DNA of 56,613 bases from positions 1 to 56,613 of the forward strand of contig JAEZLP010000014.1 in NCBI GenBank assembly GCA_023415235.1, written 5' to 3'. Position numbers and translations under genes: made by a program. Source of the stretch: Bacillota bacterium (GTDB taxonomy: Bacteria > Bacillota > Clostridia > Peptostreptococcales > Anaerovoracaceae). The notes beneath the pieces are model-generated. The model made no database searches. It was not told the origin of the DNA and saw only the letters and a list, made by a program, of their open reading frames with translations. Below are positions 34,932-44,468 of the stretch, one piece after another (positions within the stretch are counted from its first letter, which is position 1; each line of letters begins with the position of its first letter).

Positions 34932-35297
34932 ATGAGCTCGGCAACGGAAGAAAAACTGGGGACCCTTAAAATATCGGATGATGTGATCGCAGTCTGCACG
35001 ATGAATGCAACCTTGAAGACAAAGGGTGTTGCCGGATTAAGCGGAGCTTTTTCCGATAATATTTCAAAGAATCTCTTCGGAAAAGATCCCCTCTACAAGG
35101 GAATCAAAGTGAACCAGAGCGAGGAAGGGATCAGTATTGACATAAATGTGGTAGTCGAATATGGAGCGAAAATTCCCGAGGTTGCCTGGGATATTCAGGA
35201 GAGCGTCAAAAGGGAAATAGAATCCATGACGGAAGCTGTTGTGAAGGCAGTGAACATACACGTTCAGGGAGTACATTTCTCAGATGAGGAGGACTAG
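34932..35297 (+). CDS. Asp23/Gls24-family envelope stress protein (YqhY-like)
   Basis: 121 residues of the Asp23 family (YqhY/YloU type). The family signature is seen in ISDDVIAVCTMNATLKTKGVAGLSG and IDINVVVEYGAKIPEVAWDIQ. B. subtilis YqhY sits in the same place before nusB and affects acetyl-CoA carboxylase regulation; the role here is inferred from that. ATG 34932 is chosen, with GAGAGGTGAAG upstream; GTG 34923 overlaps this site. Confidence 0.9.
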   Translation: MSSATEEKLGTLKISDDVIAVCTMNATLKTKGVAGLSGAFSDNISKNLFGKDPLYKGIKVNQSEEGISIDINVVVEYGAKIPEVAWDIQESVKREIESMTEAVVKAVNIHVQGVHFSDEED

Positions 35298-35302
35298 AAG
35301 AT

Positions 35303-35710
35303 ATGCGAAGAACGGAAGCAAGAGAGCTTTTCATGCAGCTTTTGTTTCAAATGGAAGTGCAGAGTGACTATAGTCAGAACATAAAGGAAAAATTCGTACA
35401 GGAACATTTAAAGGATTCCAACCAATTAGAGTACTTCAATAATCTTTTTGAAGCGGCGGTGAGCAACCTTGCGACCATCGACGAGAAGCTGGAAGCCTGC
35501 AGTGAAAACTGGAAAATCAGCCGCATGGCCAAGGTTGATCTTGCCATATTAAGACTTTCCGCTGCGGAAATCCTTTATCTGAACGATGTACCGGATTCCG
35601 CTTCCATCAACGAGGCGGTGGATCTGGCTAAAAAATTCGGCGGAGACGATTCCGGAAAATTTATCAACGGGATTCTTGGCAAGGTTGTAAGAAGCAAAGA
35701 TGCAGAGTAA
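35303..35710 (+). CDS. nusB: Transcription antitermination factor NusB
   Basis: 135 residues, all helical. It forms the NusB-S10 complex that protects rRNA operons from Rho. Family segments are RREARELFMQLLFQME-like at the N-terminus, LAILRLSAAEILYL, and the C-terminal INEAVDLAKKFGGDDSGKFINGILG. GAGGAGG precedes the ATG. It overlaps the next gene by 11 bases. Confidence 0.95.
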   Translation: MRRTEARELFMQLLFQMEVQSDYSQNIKEKFVQEHLKDSNQLEYFNNLFEAAVSNLATIDEKLEACSENWKISRMAKVDLAILRLSAAEILYLNDVPDSASINEAVDLAKKFGGDDSGKFINGILGKVVRSKDAE

Positions 35711-36698
35711 GGATTATATACTCGGTTTAGATACCAGCAATTATACCACATCCCTTGCAATCACCGATCGCAGGGGTGAAATTGTAAAGGACCAGAGAAT
35801 AATACTGACAGTCAGGCAGGGCGAAAGAGGGCTTCGGCAATCCCACGCCCTTTTTCAGCATATGGAAAACCTTCCCGAAATGATAACCGGGCTATTAGAA
35901 GAGATAGACAAGGAGCGGATTGGAGCCGTTGCGGCCTCCAATCGACCCAGACCTGTTGAAGGTTCCTATATGCCGGTTTTTAAGGCGGGGGTCAATTATG
36001 GGATTGTGATGGCAGCCAGCCTTAGGGTGCCATTCTTTAAGTTTTCCCATCAGGAAGGACATCTTGAAGCGGTTAGACATGACAGCCCGCTTTCCTCCGA
36101 GACGGAGTATCTGGCCTGGCATTTGTCAGGGGGAACCAGCGAGCTGCTGCATGTGAAAGGGAATGCCATTGAGATTCTGGGAGGAAGCCGCGATTTATCC
36201 TATGGTCAGGTGGTAGACCGGATCGGAGTGGCCCTGGGAATGAAATTTCCTGCCGGAAAGGAAATGGACCTGGCCGCTCTGGCGGAAAGGGACAGGCCAT
36301 CCCAGCTTGGAAATAGCGCAAGCCAAGTCGCTGCAAAGATAAAAACAGCCGGCTTGCTGAAGGATATCCCTGTTGACGGATTGTTTCTGAATCTGTCCGG
36401 GATAGAAACCCAATGCAGGCGGGAGTTGGACAAGACTGACGATTCCGTACCGCTTATTTTTGAGTTGTTCCGAAAGATCAGCCTGAGCTTGTGCAGGCTG
36501 ACGGAGAACGCTGTTGCTGAGACAGGCTGCGGAAAGGTTCTCTTTACGGGAGGCGTTTCCGCAAGCAGATATATCAGAGATGAAATCCTTCGGTATTTTG
36601 CGGACAGACCGGTAAAACTGGTCTTCAGCGATCCTGCTCTGTCCTCGGACAACGCGGTGGGGATTTCATTTCTGGGAGGAAAAACACTATGGCAATAA
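35700..36698 (+). CDS. TsaD/Kae1-like ASKHA-fold protein (paralogue type)
   Basis: 332 residues related to TsaD, the enzyme that transfers threonylcarbamoyl to tRNA A37, but divergent. The metal motif HQEGH (H117, H121) is kept, as are SGGTSE (143-148), the phosphate-type motif FTGGVSAS and the C-terminal SDNAVGISFLGG. Clostridia often carry such a paralogue between nusB and xseA in addition to genuine tsaD elsewhere; its activity is unknown to me. It overlaps nusB by 11 bases and xseA by 10, so it is tightly bound into the operon. Confidence 0.8.
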   Translation: MQSKDYILGLDTSNYTTSLAITDRRGEIVKDQRIILTVRQGERGLRQSHALFQHMENLPEMITGLLEEIDKERIGAVAASNRPRPVEGSYMPVFKAGVNYGIVMAASLRVPFFKFSHQEGHLEAVRHDSPLSSETEYLAWHLSGGTSELLHVKGNAIEILGGSRDLSYGQVVDRIGVALGMKFPAGKEMDLAALAERDRPSQLGNSASQVAAKIKTAGLLKDIPVDGLFLNLSGIETQCRRELDKTDDSVPLIFELFRKISLSLCRLTENAVAETGCGKVLFTGGVSASRYIRDEILRYFADRPVKLVFSDPALSSDNAVGISFLGGKTLWQ

Positions 36699-37930
36699 AA
36701 CCGATAAAGGTATCCCAACTGAACGGATATATCAAAAGAGTCCTTCAATCGGACCCCCTGCTTGGGAACGTATCCGTGATCGGTGAAATCTCCAATTTAA
36801 AATACCACGGCACGGGACATGTGTACTTTACCCTGAAGGATGAAACGAGCAAGATCAGCTGTTTTCTGGCCGCAGAGTATCTGAAGGATATTCGTTATGA
36901 GCTGACGGACGGGATCGAGATCGTAGCCAGCGGCTACATCTATCTCTACGAAAGGGGAGGGAGCTACTCCCTGAATGTAAGGGAAATCGCCATCGAGGGC
37001 ATGGGAAATCTGACGGCCGCCTTCGAACGGCTGAAGGAAAAACTGGCAAAGGAAGGTCTTTTCGATGAAAAATATAAAAAACCGATTCCGTTTTTCCCCC
37101 AAAAGATCGCGGTAGTCACGTCGGAAACAGGAGCGGCGGTACGAGATATCATAAAAATAATCAAGTCCAGGAATAATATAGTAGATGTATTGGTCTACCC
37201 CTGTCTGGTTCAGGGTCCGGGGGCTGCAGCCGAGATTTCAAAAGCCATTGAAGAAGTGAACCGGCTGTTTCCGGAAACCGATACCATCATTGTAGGCAGG
37301 GGCGGAGGCTCTATGGAAGAGCTCTGGGCCTTCAACGAGGAAGTGGTGGCAAGAAGCATCTTTGCATCGAAGATTCCCGTCATATCGGCCGTGGGACATG
37401 AAACGGATTTTACCATCGCAGATTTCGTCGCAGACAAAAGGGCAGAGACTCCCACAGCGGCTGCCCAGATGGCGGCGCCCGACATAGCGGCGTTAAAAGA
37501 ATATGTGGAAAATCAGAAGGAACACCTGATTGCCATCATGGAACGTCTGATTAAATATATGGAGCTAAGAGTGAAGGGAAACGATCTTGCCGCTTTGAGC
37601 GCAAATCTGAACCAGCGGCTGCTCTACAACGCCATGAAAACCGAAGCCCTGTATAAGGAAATGGCCGGCACCCTTGCAAGCCGACTGGCGGAGTGGTCTT
37701 CTAGAGCAGAAAAACTGAAAGCCGGTCTTGACGCCTTGAATCCGAAAAATATTATGGAAAGAGGTTATGCAGCCATCCTGGACGGGGAGGGCAAGCTGAC
37801 AGGAACGGTGGGACGGTTTGAGATAAGCGACGATTTGATCGCCGTAATGAAAGATGGAGAACTGATATGCAAGGTTGAAGATGTTAGGAGGAATCAACAT
37901 GGCAAACCAAAAGAAAAAAATGAGCTTTGA
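36689..37930 (+). CDS. xseA: Exodeoxyribonuclease VII large subunit
   Basis: 413 residues. An N-terminal OB-fold DNA-binding domain (to about residue 100, with VIGEISNLKYHGTGHVYFTLKD), then the catalytic domain with VVTSETGAAVRDI, GRGGGSMEELWAFNEE and AVGHETDFTIADFVADKRAETPTAAA, and a coiled-coil C-terminus. Degrades single-stranded DNA to oligonucleotides with XseB. It overlaps the small subunit gene by 32 bases. Confidence 0.95.
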   Translation: MAIKPIKVSQLNGYIKRVLQSDPLLGNVSVIGEISNLKYHGTGHVYFTLKDETSKISCFLAAEYLKDIRYELTDGIEIVASGYIYLYERGGSYSLNVREIAIEGMGNLTAAFERLKEKLAKEGLFDEKYKKPIPFFPQKIAVVTSETGAAVRDIIKIIKSRNNIVDVLVYPCLVQGPGAAAEISKAIEEVNRLFPETDTIIVGRGGGSMEELWAFNEEVVARSIFASKIPVISAVGHETDFTIADFVADKRAETPTAAAQMAAPDIAALKEYVENQKEHLIAIMERLIKYMELRVKGNDLAALSANLNQRLLYNAMKTEALYKEMAGTLASRLAEWSSRAEKLKAGLDALNPKNIMERGYAAILDGEGKLTGTVGRFEISDDLIAVMKDGELICKVEDVRRNQHGKPKEKNEL

Positions 37931-38102
37931 GGAGGCGCTGGCCGGCCTTGAGCGATCAGCGGAAATCCTCAAGCAGGATGGGACGACCCTGGAGGCAGCC
38001 ATGGAGAGCTTTGAACAGGGAATCGAGTACTATAACTACTGTAATGAAATTCTCAATGACGCGAAACAGAAAATAGAATTCTTTGAAAGAAAAGATGCAT
38101 AA
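37899..38102 (+). CDS. xseB: Exodeoxyribonuclease VII small subunit
   Basis: 67 residues, helical, with the family core SFEEALAGLERSAEILKQDG, LEAAMESFEQGIEY and the C-terminal DAKQKIEFF. ATG 37899 has GGAGGAATC upstream inside xseA. Confidence 0.95.
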   Translation: MANQKKKMSFEEALAGLERSAEILKQDGTTLEAAMESFEQGIEYYNYCNEILNDAKQKIEFFERKDA

Positions 38103-38117
38103 AGGAGATGACACTGG

Positions 38118-39014
38118 ATGCAGAACAAGGAATATTTAAGGTTTAAAGCTCTTGTGGAGGAACACCTCCTATACTTCCTTCCGGAAGTTGACCATAAAAG
38201 TATTACGTTATATGAGTCGATGTCTTACAGCCTGAAAGCGGGAGGAAAGAGGCTGCGCCCGGTCTTGCTGCTGGCCGCCTGTGACTTTTGCGGCGGCGAT
38301 GAAAAACTGGCGCTCCCGTATGCATGCGCCATCGAATACATCCATACCTACTCGCTGATTCACGACGATCTGCCGGCCATGGACAATGACGATCTGCGCA
38401 GGGGAATTCCCACAAATCATAAGGTTTTCGGGGAGGCTGCCGCGATACTGGCAGGCGACGGTCTGCTGACCTCCGCTTTTGAAGCCATGAACAAGGACAT
38501 GCTTCTGTATTTTGACAATGTGGAAAAGCTGAAGCGAAGAGTTCGTGCTATCTACGAAATCTCAAAAGGCGCAGGCTGCCGCGGCATGATTGCCGGTCAG
38601 ATCGCCGATATGGAGGCGGAGGACAGACAGTGCACCAAGGAGATCCTTGACTACATTCATTTAAACAAGACGGCGGCGCTGATCAAAGCAGCAGTTCGAG
38701 CGGGGGCTCATCTGGGCGGTGCTGATAAAAAGACGCTGGAGGATCTCGATGACTATGCGGAAAACATCGGCCTTGCATTCCAGATTGTGGATGATATTCT
38801 GGACATCAGCGGCACCGAGGAACAGATCGGCAAAAAAACTGGTTCGGACCTGGCAAAGAAAAAAGCGACTTATCCGTGCCGCTACGGTTTGGATGAATCC
38901 AGATTGAGAATTGAAGAACTGACCGAAAATGCCAAGAGAGCGATGGAACCTTACTATGACAACGCTGAATTTTTCATTCAGCTTGCCGACGAGCTTGCAT
39001 CCAGGATCAGATAA
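38118..39014 (+). CDS. ispA: Geranylgeranyl/farnesyl diphosphate synthase (IspA type)
   Basis: 298 residues, a trans-prenyltransferase condensing isopentenyl diphosphate with allylic diphosphates. The first Asp-rich motif is DDLPAMDND and the second is DDILD. GGKRLRPVLLLA lies at the N-terminus. The residues before the first Asp motif (TYSLIHDDL) suggest a farnesyl-type product, but chain length is not certain. It sits between xseB and dxs, as in B. subtilis yqiD-dxs. Confidence 0.93.
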   Translation: MQNKEYLRFKALVEEHLLYFLPEVDHKSITLYESMSYSLKAGGKRLRPVLLLAACDFCGGDEKLALPYACAIEYIHTYSLIHDDLPAMDNDDLRRGIPTNHKVFGEAAAILAGDGLLTSAFEAMNKDMLLYFDNVEKLKRRVRAIYEISKGAGCRGMIAGQIADMEAEDRQCTKEILDYIHLNKTAALIKAAVRAGAHLGGADKKTLEDLDDYAENIGLAFQIVDDILDISGTEEQIGKKTGSDLAKKKATYPCRYGLDESRLRIEELTENAKRAMEPYYDNAEFFIQLADELASRIR

Positions 39015-39086
39015 TATCAATATACCTGCTGGCACGGAATATACTATATAGTAAAACGGCAAGCAGCCAATAAGGAGTTAATATAA

Positions 39087-40964
39087 ATGAAAAAGACAAT
39101 ACTGGACTACCGGTTCCCGGAAGAGCTGAAAGAGATGACAGAACGTGATCTGGAGCTGCTCACTTATGAAATCAGGGATTTTCTGATTGAAAAAGTATCG
39201 AAGAACGGGGGACATCTTGCGTCCAATTTGGGTGTCGTTGAGCTTACTGTCGCCCTTCATCGGGTTTTTGAAAGCCCGAAGGATAAACTGATATGGGACG
39301 TAGGCCATCAATCCTATGTACATAAAATACTGACCGGAAGAGCAGCCTGCTTTGACGGTTTGCGCTGCCTCAACGGGATCAGCGGCTTTCCAAAGCGGGA
39401 GGAAAGCGTTCATGACATGTTTGATACCGGACATAGCAGCAATTCCATCTCCGCGGCCATGGGTTACGCTGCGGCAAGGGACCTGAACGGCGATGATTAT
39501 TCCGTCGTAGCGGTTATAGGAGACGGCGCCCTGACGGGAGGAATGGCCTACGAGGCGCTGAACAACGCAGGCACGTCACAATCCAAGATGATTGTGGTGC
39601 TCAACGACAACGAAATGTCCATTTCAAAGAATATAGGGGGGATGTCCCAGCACCTTTCCAAGCTGCGAGCCTCCCAGACCTATCTGGACTTCAAGAAGCA
39701 ACTGAAAAAAACTCTGAAAGGGATTCCCGGGGTGGGCGAAGGCTTGTATAACGGAATGGAACATATCCGTGACTCCCTGAAATACGCTATTGTTCCCGGC
39801 GCTATATTCGAGCAGCTGGGCTTCAAATATTTCGGACCGGTTGACGGCCATAACATCCATGAACTCATCGAGGTGCTGAACCTTGCAAAACTCATGGAGG
39901 GACCGGTGCTGATCCATGCCATCACAAAAAAAGGCAAGGGTTATCGCAATGCGGAAAACAATCCCGGAAAGTTTCATGGGATCGGCGCTTTTGATCCGAC
40001 AACCGGCAACGTCCTGGGCGTGTCATCCAATCTAAGCTATTCCCTGATCTTCGGAAACAAACTGGTTCAGCTTGCTTCTGAAAATAAAAAGATCGTTGCG
40101 GTGAGCGCCGCCATGATCGAAGCCACAGGACTGGGGAAATTTGCCGTTAAATATCCTGATCGGATCTTTGACGCGGGAATTGCAGAGGCGCATGCCGTCA
40201 CCTTTGCGGCAGGATTGGCTGCCGGTGGCTACAAGCCTGTCGTGGCGATTTATTCCACCTTCCTGCAAAGGGCTTATGATCAGATTCTGATCGACGTCTG
40301 CATGCAGAATCTGCCGGTGGTGTTTGCCATAGACCGGGCGGGAAATGTAGGCGCCGACGGAGAGACCCACCATGGCGTTTTCGATCTGTCCTATTTGAGC
40401 CATATGCCTAATATGACGGTCCTTGCTCCCAAGGACGGAAAAGAGCTTGCGGACATGATGGAATACGCTCTCACTCTAAATGGTCCCTGTGCGATCCGCT
40501 ATCCCAGAGGGGAGGCGGTGGACTGCACCGACGAGACCGGCAGCCCGGTGATCGACGGTTCCAGCGAACGGCTGCTTCACGGAAACGACATAGAAATCTT
40601 CGCGGTGGGCAAGATGGTTTCCATCGGAATCGAAGCCTGCAAGAAACTCAGATCAAGGGGAATTGAGGCAGGCCTGGTCAATGCCCGTATTGTCAAGCCC
40701 TGCGACCGCAATGCGATCCTGTCGGCGGCGGAAAAGGTAAAGCACCTTGTCACACTGGAGGACAACGTTCTTGACGGCGGCTTCGGCTCTACGGTGAACA
40801 GCCTGCTTGCGGAAGAAGGCCGGACGGACGTGAGGGTTTTTAATATCGGCTGGCCCGATAAATTCATCGAACAGGGCAGCATGGATGAGCTGTTTGAAAA
40901 ATATGGGCTTGATGCGGAAAGCATAGCGGAAAGGGTGTGTGGCTTCCTTGAAGGAAAGGCTTGA
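39087..40964 (+). CDS. dxs: 1-deoxy-D-xylulose-5-phosphate synthase
   Basis: First enzyme of the methylerythritol phosphate isoprenoid pathway, joining pyruvate and glyceraldehyde 3-phosphate with thiamine diphosphate. 625 residues. The ThDP motif is GDGALTGGMAYEALNNAG. The transketolase pyrimidine domain shows IDRAGNVGADGETHHGVFDL, and a C-terminal domain starts near residue 490. It supplies precursors for the adjacent ispA. The end overlaps tlyA by 26 bases. Confidence 0.95.
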   Translation: MKKTILDYRFPEELKEMTERDLELLTYEIRDFLIEKVSKNGGHLASNLGVVELTVALHRVFESPKDKLIWDVGHQSYVHKILTGRAACFDGLRCLNGISGFPKREESVHDMFDTGHSSNSISAAMGYAAARDLNGDDYSVVAVIGDGALTGGMAYEALNNAGTSQSKMIVVLNDNEMSISKNIGGMSQHLSKLRASQTYLDFKKQLKKTLKGIPGVGEGLYNGMEHIRDSLKYAIVPGAIFEQLGFKYFGPVDGHNIHELIEVLNLAKLMEGPVLIHAITKKGKGYRNAENNPGKFHGIGAFDPTTGNVLGVSSNLSYSLIFGNKLVQLASENKKIVAVSAAMIEATGLGKFAVKYPDRIFDAGIAEAHAVTFAAGLAAGGYKPVVAIYSTFLQRAYDQILIDVCMQNLPVVFAIDRAGNVGADGETHHGVFDLSYLSHMPNMTVLAPKDGKELADMMEYALTLNGPCAIRYPRGEAVDCTDETGSPVIDGSSERLLHGNDIEIFAVGKMVSIGIEACKKLRSRGIEAGLVNARIVKPCDRNAILSAAEKVKHLVTLEDNVLDGGFGSTVNSLLAEEGRTDVRVFNIGWPDKFIEQGSMDELFEKYGLDAESIAERVCGFLEGKA

Positions 40965-41745
40965 TATCATTCTGGTAAATCGTGGTTTTTTCCCGTCGAG
41001 GGAAAGGGCCAAAGGGGCAATCATGGCGGGCATCGTCTATGTGGACGGCATGAGAGTGGACAAGCCCGGAACAGGAATCAAGGATGATGCGGATATCTAC
41101 GTGAAAGAGAATACCTGCCCTTATGTAAGCCGGGGAGGACTGAAGCTTGCAAAGGCTATCAGCTCCTTTCAGCTGAATCTGGAAGGGCTGGTTGCCGTAG
41201 ATATCGGAGCTTCCACAGGGGGGTTTACCGACTGCATGCTGAAAAACGGCGCCAAGAAAGTCTATGCCATCGATGTGGGCTACGGACAGCTTGACTGGAC
41301 CCTGAGAAACGACCCTAGAGTGGTCAATATGGAAAAAGTAAACATCAGATACCTGGAACCGGGGAAAATCGCTGAAAAAGCCGATTTTATCAGCATCGAT
41401 GTATCCTTTATCTCCCTGAAGCTGGTATTTCCCGTTGCAGCGGAGCTGCTGGCGGAGGATGGAAAGCTGGTATGCCTTGTGAAGCCGCAATTTGAGGCGG
41501 GCAGGGAACAGGTGGGGAAAAAGGGTATCGTACGGGACAAAAAGGTCCACGAAGAAGTGATTCAAAATGTCATTCGGTACGGAAAAGCCAACGGATTGCA
41601 TCCTCAGGGCCTGGATTTTTCTCCCATGACCGGGGCGAAAGGCAATATCGAGTACCTTTTACTTCTGGGCAGGCAGCCTTCTGAAACAGATTTCAGCCAG
41701 GTCATCGATGCGGTGGTGAAGGATTCCCACGAAAAACTAGATTAA
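40939..41745 (+). CDS. tlyA: TlyA-family rRNA methyltransferase
   Basis: 268 residues: an N-terminal S4 RNA-binding domain (ERLDIILVNRGFFPSRERAKGAIMAGIVYVDG) followed by an FtsJ-like SAM methyltransferase domain with DIGASTGGFTDCML near residues 88-101. Family members 2'-O-methylate rRNA. The start is GTG 40939 with GGAAAGG upstream in the end of dxs; TTG 40948 is an alternative. In many Clostridia nadK, argR and recN follow; here mutS does. Confidence 0.9.
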   Translation: MASLKERLDIILVNRGFFPSRERAKGAIMAGIVYVDGMRVDKPGTGIKDDADIYVKENTCPYVSRGGLKLAKAISSFQLNLEGLVAVDIGASTGGFTDCMLKNGAKKVYAIDVGYGQLDWTLRNDPRVVNMEKVNIRYLEPGKIAEKADFISIDVSFISLKLVFPVAAELLAEDGKLVCLVKPQFEAGREQVGKKGIVRDKKVHEEVIQNVIRYGKANGLHPQGLDFSPMTGAKGNIEYLLLLGRQPSETDFSQVIDAVVKDSHEKLD

Positions 41746-41752
41746 ACATATT

Positions 41753-41771
41753 CTTAACACTACTTGTTAAG
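41753..41771. repeat. Inverted repeat in the tlyA-mutS gap
   Basis: CTTAACA (41753-41759) and TGTTAAG (41765-41771) around a 5-base centre, 40 bases ahead of mutS. No T run follows. It could be an operator or a weak hairpin. Confidence 0.4.
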
Positions 41772-41810
41772 CGAAAATTCGACACATTAATTTAAGATTC
41801 GAGGTTATTT

Positions 41811-44438
41811 ATGCAGTTAACACCGATGATGCAGCAGTATATGGAAATCAAAAAAGAATACCAGGATTGTATCCTGTTCTTCCGTCTCGGCGATTTCTAC
41901 GAGATGTTTTTCGAGGACGCCATCACAGCTTCACGAGAGATGGAGATTACTCTAACGGGCAAGAGCTGCGGTCAGGAGGAGAGGGCGCCCATGTGCGGCG
42001 TGCCGTATCACGCGGCGGATACCTATATCGCAAAACTCATCGACAAAGGATATAAAGTAGCCATCTGCGAACAGGTGGAGGATCCTGCGACGGCAAAGGG
42101 GATCGTGAAAAGGGAGGTCATACAGATCATTACCCCCGGAACGGTTCTCAGCCAGACCATGCTCAATGAAAAGGAAAACAATTATCTGGCTTCCGTTTAT
42201 CTCGACGAAACGGGGGCGGGGCTGGCCTACTGCGATGTGTCTACCGGAGAAATCAGCGCAACGGAGCTTTCAGGTCAGGGTTACATAGAAAAATTGCTCA
42301 ATGAGCTTGTGAAAATAAGAGCCAAGGAAGTCATCGCCAACGAAACTGCGTCCCTGGACGGGCTGGCTGATGAGATCAGAGACGCCTCCGGAGCTTATTT
42401 CAGCATTCTGAATCCTCGGTATTACAATCAGGAGTCGGCAGCAGATGCGGTGCAGCGGCAGTTCAAGGTCAGGTCTCTTAAGGGATTGGGCGTAGACGAG
42501 ATGCCACTGGCTGTCATGGCTCTCGGCGCATTGCTGTCCTATCTTTTCGAAACACAGAAGCAGAACCTTTCCCATCTAGCCCATCTCGTGGTATACGACA
42601 CGGCGGGGCACATGTCCCTGGACAAGGCTACGATAAAAAATCTGGAACTGACGGAAACCCTGTTTGAAAAAAAGGTTCAGGGTTCGCTTCTGGGCGTGCT
42701 GGACAGGACTCACACAGCCATGGGCTCCAGAAGGATGAAGCAGTGGCTGAGAGAACCTTTGAACAAGCTGAAGGAAATTCAGGAACGTCTTGATGCAGTG
42801 GAACTGCTGACCGATCAGGTCCTTCTAAGAAACAACATCAAGGAGCATCTGAAAAAAATATATGATTTGGAACGTCTTGCCGGAAGGATCGCCTGCGGCA
42901 ACGCCAACGGCAGAGACCTTATCGCTTTGAGAAATTCCATTTTCGTACTGCCCGATCTGAAAAGCGAGCTGGCCGCATGCGGAGATCCGCTCCTTGAAAG
43001 GCTGGAAAAGTCCATGGACGCCATGGAGGATATCTGCCGACTGATCGACGAGGCAATCGTAGAGGAGCCGCCGTTTACCATAAAGGAAGGCGGTCTGATT
43101 CGAAGCGGTTATTCAAAAGAGCTGGACGAGATGAAGCATTCCATTTTGGACGGTCAAAACTGGATTGCAGGTCTGGAGGGAAGCGAACGGGAGCGTACGG
43201 GGATTAAAAACCTGAAGGTGGGATTCAACAAGGTCTTCGGATATTACATCGAAGTGACCAAGTCCTATTACGATATGATTCCCGAAAACTATATCAGAAA
43301 GCAAACCCTGGTCAACTGCGAGCGTTTCATCACGCCCGAGCTGAAAGAGGTGGAATCCGTCGTCCTCAATGCGGAAGCAAAGATCAATCAGATGGAATAT
43401 GAGATTTTCACCGGGATCAGGAATACCATACAGAATTATATCGGCGACATCCAGAAAACGTCGGCAGCAGTGTCCATTCTGGACGTGCTTGCCGCCTTCG
43501 CGGAGACGAGCAGCAGGCTTGGATATGTAAAGCCTGTGGTGAACAACGGCGATGCCATCGTCATCGAAAAAGGACGCCATCCTGTAATCGAAGGAACCAT
43601 AAAAAATGGAATCTTTGTCTCCAACGACACCTATATCGACAGAAAAGACTGCAGCCTGCTGCTGATTACGGGACCGAACATGTCCGGAAAATCTACCTAC
43701 ATGAGGCAGACCGCGCTGATCGTACTGATGGCCCAGACTGGCTGTTTCGTACCCGCGGAATCGGCCGCCATCGGCATTGTAGACAGGATTTACACCAGAA
43801 TCGGAGCCTCCGACAATCTAGCCCAGGGACAAAGCACCTTTTTTGTGGAAATGAGCGAGCTGGCTTATATCCTGAATACGGCCTCGGACAAGAGCCTGAT
43901 CATTTTGGACGAGATCGGCCGCGGCACCAGCACCTATGACGGATTATCCATTGCATGGGCGGTGGTGGAATATCTCTGCAACAGCAAGGGCCGGATCCGC
44001 ACTCTCTTTGCAACCCATTATCACGAGCTGACTGCACTGGAAGGCCATATGACAGGGTTGAAAAATCTCAATGTGGATGTGCAGGAAAAGGACGGAAATA
44101 TCGTGTTCCTGCATAAAATTATAGAAGGAAGCGCCAGCAGGAGCTACGGGATCCATGTTGCCAAGCTGGCCGGCGTGCCGACTCAGCTTCTTTCCACCGC
44201 TGAAGAAAAACTCAAGGAGCTTGAAAAAAGCGGAGTATCCATCGATCTGGACAGATATGCGGCACAGGTCGACGAAACCGTGGATCCAAAGGCGGACACG
44301 GAGCAGATTTCCTTCTTCAGCTTTGCACCGAATCCCGTGGTGGAGCGGCTCAAAGGGCTGGATCTTTTGAATATTACGCCATCTCAGGCCTTCGGCATTC
44401 TCGAGGAACTGAAGAAAGCGGCAGATGGTGACTTATAG
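41811..44438 (+). CDS. mutS: DNA mismatch repair protein MutS
   Basis: 875 residues, full length. The mismatch-reading motif is in LGDFYEMFFEDA (the F-Y-E wedge), followed by connector, lever and clamp domains. The ATPase domain has Walker A GPNMSGKSTYMRQ, Walker B LIILDEIGRGTSTYDG and a final helix-turn-helix region. A nitroreductase gene separates it from mutL. The gap upstream has an inverted repeat and an ATTAAACATAT motif shared with the mutL leader. Confidence 0.96.
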   Translation: MQLTPMMQQYMEIKKEYQDCILFFRLGDFYEMFFEDAITASREMEITLTGKSCGQEERAPMCGVPYHAADTYIAKLIDKGYKVAICEQVEDPATAKGIVKREVIQIITPGTVLSQTMLNEKENNYLASVYLDETGAGLAYCDVSTGEISATELSGQGYIEKLLNELVKIRAKEVIANETASLDGLADEIRDASGAYFSILNPRYYNQESAADAVQRQFKVRSLKGLGVDEMPLAVMALGALLSYLFETQKQNLSHLAHLVVYDTAGHMSLDKATIKNLELTETLFEKKVQGSLLGVLDRTHTAMGSRRMKQWLREPLNKLKEIQERLDAVELLTDQVLLRNNIKEHLKKIYDLERLAGRIACGNANGRDLIALRNSIFVLPDLKSELAACGDPLLERLEKSMDAMEDICRLIDEAIVEEPPFTIKEGGLIRSGYSKELDEMKHSILDGQNWIAGLEGSERERTGIKNLKVGFNKVFGYYIEVTKSYYDMIPENYIRKQTLVNCERFITPELKEVESVVLNAEAKINQMEYEIFTGIRNTIQNYIGDIQKTSAAVSILDVLAAFAETSSRLGYVKPVVNNGDAIVIEKGRHPVIEGTIKNGIFVSNDTYIDRKDCSLLLITGPNMSGKSTYMRQTALIVLMAQTGCFVPAESAAIGIVDRIYTRIGASDNLAQGQSTFFVEMSELAYILNTASDKSLIILDEIGRGTSTYDGLSIAWAVVEYLCNSKGRIRTLFATHYHELTALEGHMTGLKNLNVDVQEKDGNIVFLHKIIEGSASRSYGIHVAKLAGVPTQLLSTAEEKLKELEKSGVSIDLDRYAAQVDETVDPKADTEQISFFSFAPNPVVERLKGLDLLNITPSQAFGILEELKKAADGDL

Positions 44439-44468
44439 GGGAATCAATTCAGAAGGGGTGAAAGAATA

